A stretch of DNA of 34,311 bases from Actinoplanes oryzae (lineage in GTDB: Bacteria; Actinomycetota; Actinomycetes; Mycobacteriales; Micromonosporaceae): assembly GCF_030757795.1 (NCBI RefSeq), contig NZ_JAUQWH010000095.1:1-34311 (forward strand), in the 5' to 3' direction. Below the pieces are notes generated by a model. The model made no database searches, was not told the origin of the DNA, and saw only the letters and a program-made list of their open reading frames with translations. The translations under genes and the position numbers were made by a program. Below, piece after piece: positions 29,936-34,311 of the stretch (position 1 is its first letter; each line of letters starts with the position of its first letter).

Positions 29936-32900
29936 ATGCCGGCTGACGAGCCGCCGACCTCCGGGCTGTTCGAGGGCGGGGAGACCGGGCGGCTCATGGC
30001 CCGGATCGACTGGGCGCGCACCCCGCTCGGGCCGGTGCGCGACTGGCCGCAGAGCCTGCGCGCCGCCGTCGGGATCGTGCTGTCCTCCCGCTACCCGATG
30101 CTGCTGCTCTGGGGCCCCGAGTACACCCAGCTCTACAACGACGCCTACTCCAAGCTCATCGGCGACCAGCACCCGCGGGCGCTCGGCGGCGACGTGCGGG
30201 TCACGCTCGAGGCCGGCTGGGACGTGCTCGAGCCGCTGATCACCGAGGCCATGGCGACCGGCGTGGCCAGCTGGGTGCCCGCGCTGCAGCTGGCGCTCGA
30301 GCGGGCCGGCTACCGCGAGGAGGCGTACTTCAGCGTCTCGCACGCCCCGGCGCGCGACGACGCCGGGCGTACCGTCGGGGTCCTGACCGTCTGCAGCGAG
30401 GTGACCGAGCAGATCGTCGGCGAGCGCCGCCTGCGCCTGCTGCGCGAGGTCTCCGTGGGCGGCGGCAGCGTCGCCGAGACCACCGAGCGGCTCATCGACG
30501 CCATCGCCGGGCACCCGCTCGACGTGCCCTTCGCGGCGATCCACCTGCGCGACGGCACGGTGGCGACGACGGGTCCCGAGATCCCCTTCGACGGGGAGGT
30601 GCCCGAGGCGCTGCAGGTGCGCGACGTGCCCGCCGGCCTCGTCGTGCCCGGCGGCCCGTGGGGCGAGCCCGTCCGGCAGGTCGTCGCGGTCCCGCTGTCC
30701 TCCGGCGAGCCCGGGCACCCGCTGGGCGTGCTCACCGCCGCGGTCAGCCCGAGCCGCGGCCTCGACGACGGCTACCGCTCGTTCTTCGAGCTGCTCGGCC
30801 GGCAGGTGTCGGTCGCGGTGCGCAACAGCCTCGCGTACGAGGAGGAGCGTCGGCGCGCCGAGCAGCTCGCCGAGCTCGACCGGGTCAAGACGGCCTTCTT
30901 CACCAACGTCAGCCACGAGTTCCGCACCCCGCTGACCCTCATGCTCGGCCCGCTCGCCGACGCCCTCGACGACAGGGAGGAGCCGCTCGGCCCCCGCCAG
31001 CGCGAGCGCGTCGACGTGGCCCGGCGCAACGCGACCCGGCTGCTGACCCTGGTCAACAACCTGCTCACCTTCTCCGGGCTGGAGGCGGGCCGGGCCGGCA
31101 ACACCCCGCGCGCCGTCGACCTGGCCCGGCTCACGGCGGGCCTGGCCGGTGTGTTCCGCTCCGCGGTCGAGCGCTCCTCGCTGCGCCTGGTCGTCGACTG
31201 CCCGCCCCTGCCGCGCCCCACCGCCGTGGACCCGGCGCACTGGGAGACCATCGTCACCAACCTGATCTCGAACGCGCTGAAGTTCACCTTCGTCGGCGAG
31301 ATCCGCGTGACCCTCGACAGCGACGAGAGCGGCGTACGGCTGCGGGTGTCCGACAGCGGCATCGGCATCGACGCCGACGAGCAGGCCCACCTCTTCGACC
31401 GCTTCCACCGGGTGCAGGGCGCCCGGGCGCGCAGCCACGAGGGCAGCGGCATCGGGCTGGCCCTGGTCCGCGAGCTGAGCCGGCTGCTCGGCGGCGACGT
31501 CACCGTGGCCAGTGCGCCCGGTCGCGGCAGCACGTTCACGGTCACGCTGCCCTGGCAGGCCGTGGACCCCGCCGCCGCCCCGGCCGCCCCGGCACAGCCC
31601 GGAGCCGCCGCGCACGCCCTCGCCGAGGAGGCGCTGAGCTGGACCGTCACCGACACTCCCGGCACGGCGCAGGGCGGCACGCGGATCCTGGTGGCCGACG
31701 ACAATGCGGACATGCGGGCGTACCTGATGCGGCTGCTCACCGACCAGCAGTGGCAGGTGCAGGGTGTGGCCGACGGCCGCGCCGCGCTCGACGCGATCCG
31801 CCGTGACCCGCCCGACCTGCTGGTCACCGACGTGATGATGCCCGGGCTCGACGGCTTCTCGCTGATCCGCGAGCTGCGCCGCCAGCCCGCCACCCGGACG
31901 CTGCCGATCCTGGTCCTGTCCGCCCGGGCCGGCAGCGAGTCCGGCGCCGAGGGCATCGACGCCGGCGCCGACGACTACGTGGTCAAGCCGTTCACCGCCG
32001 CGGACCTGCTCGCGCGCGTGCGGGCGGCGCTGCGGCGCGGGCGGCCGCAGGAGCCGGTCGAGGGCACCGGGCGTACGGCCGCGGCCGCCGCCACCACCGC
32101 GGTGATCGCCTCCGGCCGCGCCCTCGAGGAGGCCATCCGCTCCGCCACCGACCAGGCCCGCGCCCTGCTGGGCGGGCTGCGCGCCACCACCGTCCTGCAC
32201 GCCGGCCCGGGCCGCGACTCGCTCACGTTCCACAGCGACGCCGTCGACAAGGACGCCCGTACGGACGAGGCGAGCAGCGTCGTCGTGCCGGTGCGCAGCG
32301 GCACGGGCGAGGACCTCGGCTCGCTGACCGTGCAGATGCCCGGCGGGTCGCCGTCCGCCCGCGCCGCCACCGCCCTTGCGCCGATAGCCGTGACCCTCGC
32401 CGCGCTCGCCGAGAGCCGCTGGGAGCTCAGCCACGAGCGCCAGATCGCCACCACCCTGCAGCACAGCCTGCTGCCGCCGACCTTGCCCGCGCTGCCCGGC
32501 TGGGAGCTGGCCGCCCGCTACCGGCCGGTCTCCGGCGGGGTCGGCGGCGACTGGTACGACGCGTTCACCCTGCCCGGCGGCGACCTGCTGCTCAGCGTCG
32601 GCGACGTCGCCGGCTACGGCCTCGGCGCCGCGGTCACGGCCGCCCAGCTGCGCAACGCCGTCCGCGCGTACGCGGGGGAGGACCAGGCGCCGCCGCGCGT
32701 CCTCGATCGTCTCGTCGCCATGCTCGCCCGGCTCAGCACCCCGCACTACGCGACCGTGCTGCTGGCCCGGCTGTCCCCGGCGACCGGCGAGCTCAGCTGG
32801 TGCTCCGCCGGGCACCCGGCCCCGGTGCTGCGCGTCCCCGGCGGCCGCGCCCAGTGGCTGCGCGGGCACACCAGCCCGCCGCTGGGCCTGACCTCCGCCA

Positions 32901-33535
32901 CGTACACCGTGAACCGCACCGAGATGCCGCCCGGCGCCGTGCTCGTCGCCTTCACCGACGGGCTGGCCGGCGACCGCCGCGGCGACCTCGGGCTCGGGAT
33001 CGGCCGCCTGCTCGCCCGCTGCGACGACGCGGGCGACGCCGTCTCCGCCGGCGACCTGATCGACGCCGTGGTCCGCGGCGCCGCCGAGACCGACGACGTG
33101 GCGGCGCTGGTGGTCCGGCGCCTGCCCCGCGCCGTGCCCGCCCGGGCGGCCGCGCCCGCCGATCTGGACCAGCACTGGACGTACCCGCTGGTGCCGACGG
33201 CCTCCGGCGCCCTGCGCCGCGACCTGCGCACCGCCCTGACCGGCACGGTGACCGACGAGGACCTGATGCAGGACCTGCTCATCGCCGCCACCGAGGCGGT
33301 CAACAACGCGGTCGAGCACGCCCAGCAGCCCGCCCGGCCCGAGGTCGACGTACGCCTCCAGGTGGCCGGCGGCGTCGTCCGGCTCAGCGTCCGCGACTAC
33401 GGCACGTGGCGGGCCCGGCCCGCCCCCGCCGACCGGGGCCGCGGCGCCCTGCTGATGAACGCCTACGGCGCGGTGAACGTCACCTCCACCTCCGCCGGCA
33501 CCGTGGTCGAGATCGAGCGCAGCCTCGAGACCTGA
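29936..33535 (+). CDS. Hybrid sensor kinase / receiver / SpoIIE-type phosphatase / anti-sigma ATPase
   Basis: A 1199-residue soluble signalling protein. In order: N-terminal PAS-like sensor (~20-160, LGPVRDWPQSLRAAV, PMLLLWGPEYTQLYNDAY); GAF-like domain (~165-305); HisKA with His327 in SHEFRTPLT; HATPase_c (~430-540, NALKF, DSGIGI, GSGIGLALV); receiver domain (~580-700) with phospho-acceptor Asp632 in VTDVMMPG and the DDYVVKPF lysine; a degenerate GAF-like linker (~720-830); PP2C/SpoIIE phosphatase (~840-1060, GGVGGDWYDAF, GDVAGYGLGAA, SAGHPAP); and a C-terminal RsbW-like ATPase (~1080-1199, ATEAVNNAVEHA). It probably links phosphorelay input to anti-sigma-antagonist control. ATG 29936 is the only start, since TGA lies in frame at 29927. 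Confidence 0.93.
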   Translation: MPADEPPTSGLFEGGETGRLMARIDWARTPLGPVRDWPQSLRAAVGIVLSSRYPMLLLWGPEYTQLYNDAYSKLIGDQHPRALGGDVRVTLEAGWDVLEPLITEAMATGVASWVPALQLALERAGYREEAYFSVSHAPARDDAGRTVGVLTVCSEVTEQIVGERRLRLLREVSVGGGSVAETTERLIDAIAGHPLDVPFAAIHLRDGTVATTGPEIPFDGEVPEALQVRDVPAGLVVPGGPWGEPVRQVVAVPLSSGEPGHPLGVLTAAVSPSRGLDDGYRSFFELLGRQVSVAVRNSLAYEEERRRAEQLAELDRVKTAFFTNVSHEFRTPLTLMLGPLADALDDREEPLGPRQRERVDVARRNATRLLTLVNNLLTFSGLEAGRAGNTPRAVDLARLTAGLAGVFRSAVERSSLRLVVDCPPLPRPTAVDPAHWETIVTNLISNALKFTFVGEIRVTLDSDESGVRLRVSDSGIGIDADEQAHLFDRFHRVQGARARSHEGSGIGLALVRELSRLLGGDVTVASAPGRGSTFTVTLPWQAVDPAAAPAAPAQPGAAAHALAEEALSWTVTDTPGTAQGGTRILVADDNADMRAYLMRLLTDQQWQVQGVADGRAALDAIRRDPPDLLVTDVMMPGLDGFSLIRELRRQPATRTLPILVLSARAGSESGAEGIDAGADDYVVKPFTAADLLARVRAALRRGRPQEPVEGTGRTAAAAATTAVIASGRALEEAIRSATDQARALLGGLRATTVLHAGPGRDSLTFHSDAVDKDARTDEASSVVVPVRSGTGEDLGSLTVQMPGGSPSARAATALAPIAVTLAALAESRWELSHERQIATTLQHSLLPPTLPALPGWELAARYRPVSGGVGGDWYDAFTLPGGDLLLSVGDVAGYGLGAAVTAAQLRNAVRAYAGEDQAPPRVLDRLVAMLARLSTPHYATVLLARLSPATGELSWCSAGHPAPVLRVPGGRAQWLRGHTSPPLGLTSATYTVNRTEMPPGAVLVAFTDGLAGDRRGDLGLGIGRLLARCDDAGDAVSAGDLIDAVVRGAAETDDVAALVVRRLPRAVPARAAAPADLDQHWTYPLVPTASGALRRDLRTALTGTVTDEDLMQDLLIAATEAVNNAVEHAQQPARPEVDVRLQVAGGVVRLSVRDYGTWRARPAPADRGRGALLMNAYGAVNVTSTSAGTVVEIERSLET

Positions 33536-34311
33536 TCAGCGCAGGAAGTCGCCGAGGAGCCCGGCGAAGCGTGCCGGCTGCTCCTCGGCGGGGTAGTGCC
33601 CGCAGTCGTCGAGGACGGCGCCGGTGACGTCGTCCGCGGCCAGCCGCATCGTCTGGACGGCGAACTCGCCGCTCCACCGCGCGCCGCCGACGGCGAGCAC
33701 CGGCTGGGTCAGCCGGGTCCTGCTGCGCCGCTCGTTCTGCGCGATCGTCTCGTCCAGCGCCCGGTAGTACGCGAAGCTCGACCGCAGGGCCCGGGGATCC
33801 GCGGTGATCGCGTCGAGGTAGACGTCGACGGCGTACGCGGGGATCGAGGTGGGCGTGGCGGCCTTGGTCGAGAACTGCCAGCCGAAGAAGAGCCGCTCGC
33901 GCCCGCGGACCAGCTCCTCGTTGAGGTCGGTGAGCCGGTTGAAGCCGATCTGCCAGAGCTTGTGGTTGAGCGCGGCCGGGCCGAAGACGGGCGGCGAGGG
34001 CGTGAGGCCGGGGATCACCGCTTCGACGACGGCGAGCCGGCGTACCCGGCCGGGGTGATCGGCGGCGAGGGCGTACGAGGTCCAGGTGCCGATGTCGTGC
34101 CCGGCCACGTCGAACCGGTCGTGCCCGAGCGCGGTCATCAGCGCGACCAGATCGGCCGCGAGGGTGCCGGCGTCGTACCCGTCGTCGGGCTTGGCGGAGA
34201 GCCCGGCGCCGCGCGAGTCGACGGCGACGACGGTGTGCTCGCGGGCGAGGGCGGGCATGACTTCGCGCCAGGCGTACCAGGTCTGGGGCCACCCGCCGAC
34301 CAGCAGCAGCA
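33536..34311 (-). CDS. Epoxide-hydrolase-like alpha/beta hydrolase (cut by window edge)
   Basis: At least 258 residues; the frame is open to the window end and the family's LLLVGGWPQTWYAWREVMPALA start is already present, so only a few N-terminal residues are missing. The nucleophile elbow GHDIGTW places an Asp (not Ser) as nucleophile, as in epoxide hydrolases and haloalkane dehalogenases; CGHYPAEEQP carries the catalytic His. The oxyanion region LLLVGGWPQ has GGWP for the usual HGWP. The stop abuts the kinase stop with no spacer, so the two genes converge end to end. Confidence 0.88.
   Translation of the reverse strand, partial: LLLVGGWPQTWYAWREVMPALAREHTVVAVDSRGAGLSAKPDDGYDAGTLAADLVALMTALGHDRFDVAGHDIGTWTSYALAADHPGRVRRLAVVEAVIPGLTPSPPVFGPAALNHKLWQIGFNRLTDLNEELVRGRERLFFGWQFSTKAATPTSIPAYAVDVYLDAITADPRALRSSFAYYRALDETIAQNERRSRTRLTQPVLAVGGARWSGEFAVQTMRLAADDVTGAVLDDCGHYPAEEQPARFAGLLGDFLR

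Noticed and set aside
29846..33319. A very long (1157-codon) open frame on the minus strand
   Set aside because: It lies antisense to the hybrid kinase, whose domains are unmistakable, and its own sequence is Gly/Arg/Gln/His-rich without any domain. High GC at third codon positions leaves such mirror frames open.
1..34311. tRNA, rRNA, riboswitch, insertion sequence or integrase
   Set aside because: None was recognised on reading either strand; no transposase-like translation or terminal inverted repeats flank the junction at 24,410.

Overview
The window is very GC-rich with actinobacterial codon use. GTG starts, strong GGAGG ribosome binding sites and 4-bp ATGA/GTGA gene overlaps are common. 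Together with a SARP regulator, a DUF3152 lipoprotein and a giant kinase/SpoIIE hybrid, this points to a filamentous actinomycete, plausibly Micromonosporaceae. The genus is inference.

Positions 1 to about 24,410 hold most of a type II (aromatic) polyketide gene cluster; its left side runs off the window. From left to right: the N-terminal 133 codons of a SARP activator (1-399, minus); a minus-strand operon (4683 to 756) with an SDR, a SchA/CurD-domain protein, a beta-hydroxyacid dehydrogenase fused in frame to an O-methyltransferase, and a luciferase-like monooxygenase; a lone plus-strand P450 (4897-6099); then an 18-gene minus-strand run read from 20242 down to 6133. That run encodes a methyltransferase, DUF1772 protein, luciferase-like monooxygenase, P450, ferredoxin, Tat-exported protein, asparagine-synthetase-like amidotransferase, POT-family transporter, TcmI cyclase, cupin cyclase, KS-alpha, KS-beta, ACP, aromatase, DUF1772 oxygenase, SDR and two ABM monooxygenases. 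Next come a plus-strand SDR (20458-21255), a minus-strand SDR (21265-21945) and a plus-strand operon of two methyltransferases and the first ~51 codons of a glycosyltransferase.

The minimal PKS is intact: KS-alpha Cys170, KS-beta Gln161 at the equivalent position, and ACP Ser42. No starter-unit genes (KSIII, acyltransferase, CoA ligase), halogenase or sugar-biosynthesis genes are visible. The aromatase + TcmI + cupin + ABM set, SchA/CurD, an amidotransferase, four methyltransferase-fold proteins and many oxygenases resembles pentangular-polyphenol and related aromatic pathways. The product would be a heavily oxidised, O-methylated, possibly amidated aromatic. The exact scaffold cannot be read from sequence.

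At about 24,410 the cluster ends abruptly: the glycosyltransferase and a convergent serine hydrolase are both cut at the same point, as expected for a deletion or rearrangement junction (or an assembly join). To the right are ordinary flanking genes: a DUF3152 metalloprotease lipoprotein, a 60-bp tandem repeat, a P450 paired with an XRE regulator, a divergent MarR / luciferase-like oxidoreductase pair, a 1199-residue kinase / receiver / PP2C / ATPase hybrid, and a truncated epoxide-hydrolase-like protein.

Most notable: 7-bp TCCA[C/G]-type direct repeats at exact 11- or 22-bp spacing in all three divergent promoter regions and near the SARP gene (a candidate SARP regulon); the dehydrogenase-methyltransferase fusion that keeps an internal Shine-Dalgarno and ATG; three P450s with non-canonical oxygen-activation motifs; two methyltransferases lacking the usual catalytic His; and the double-truncation junction.
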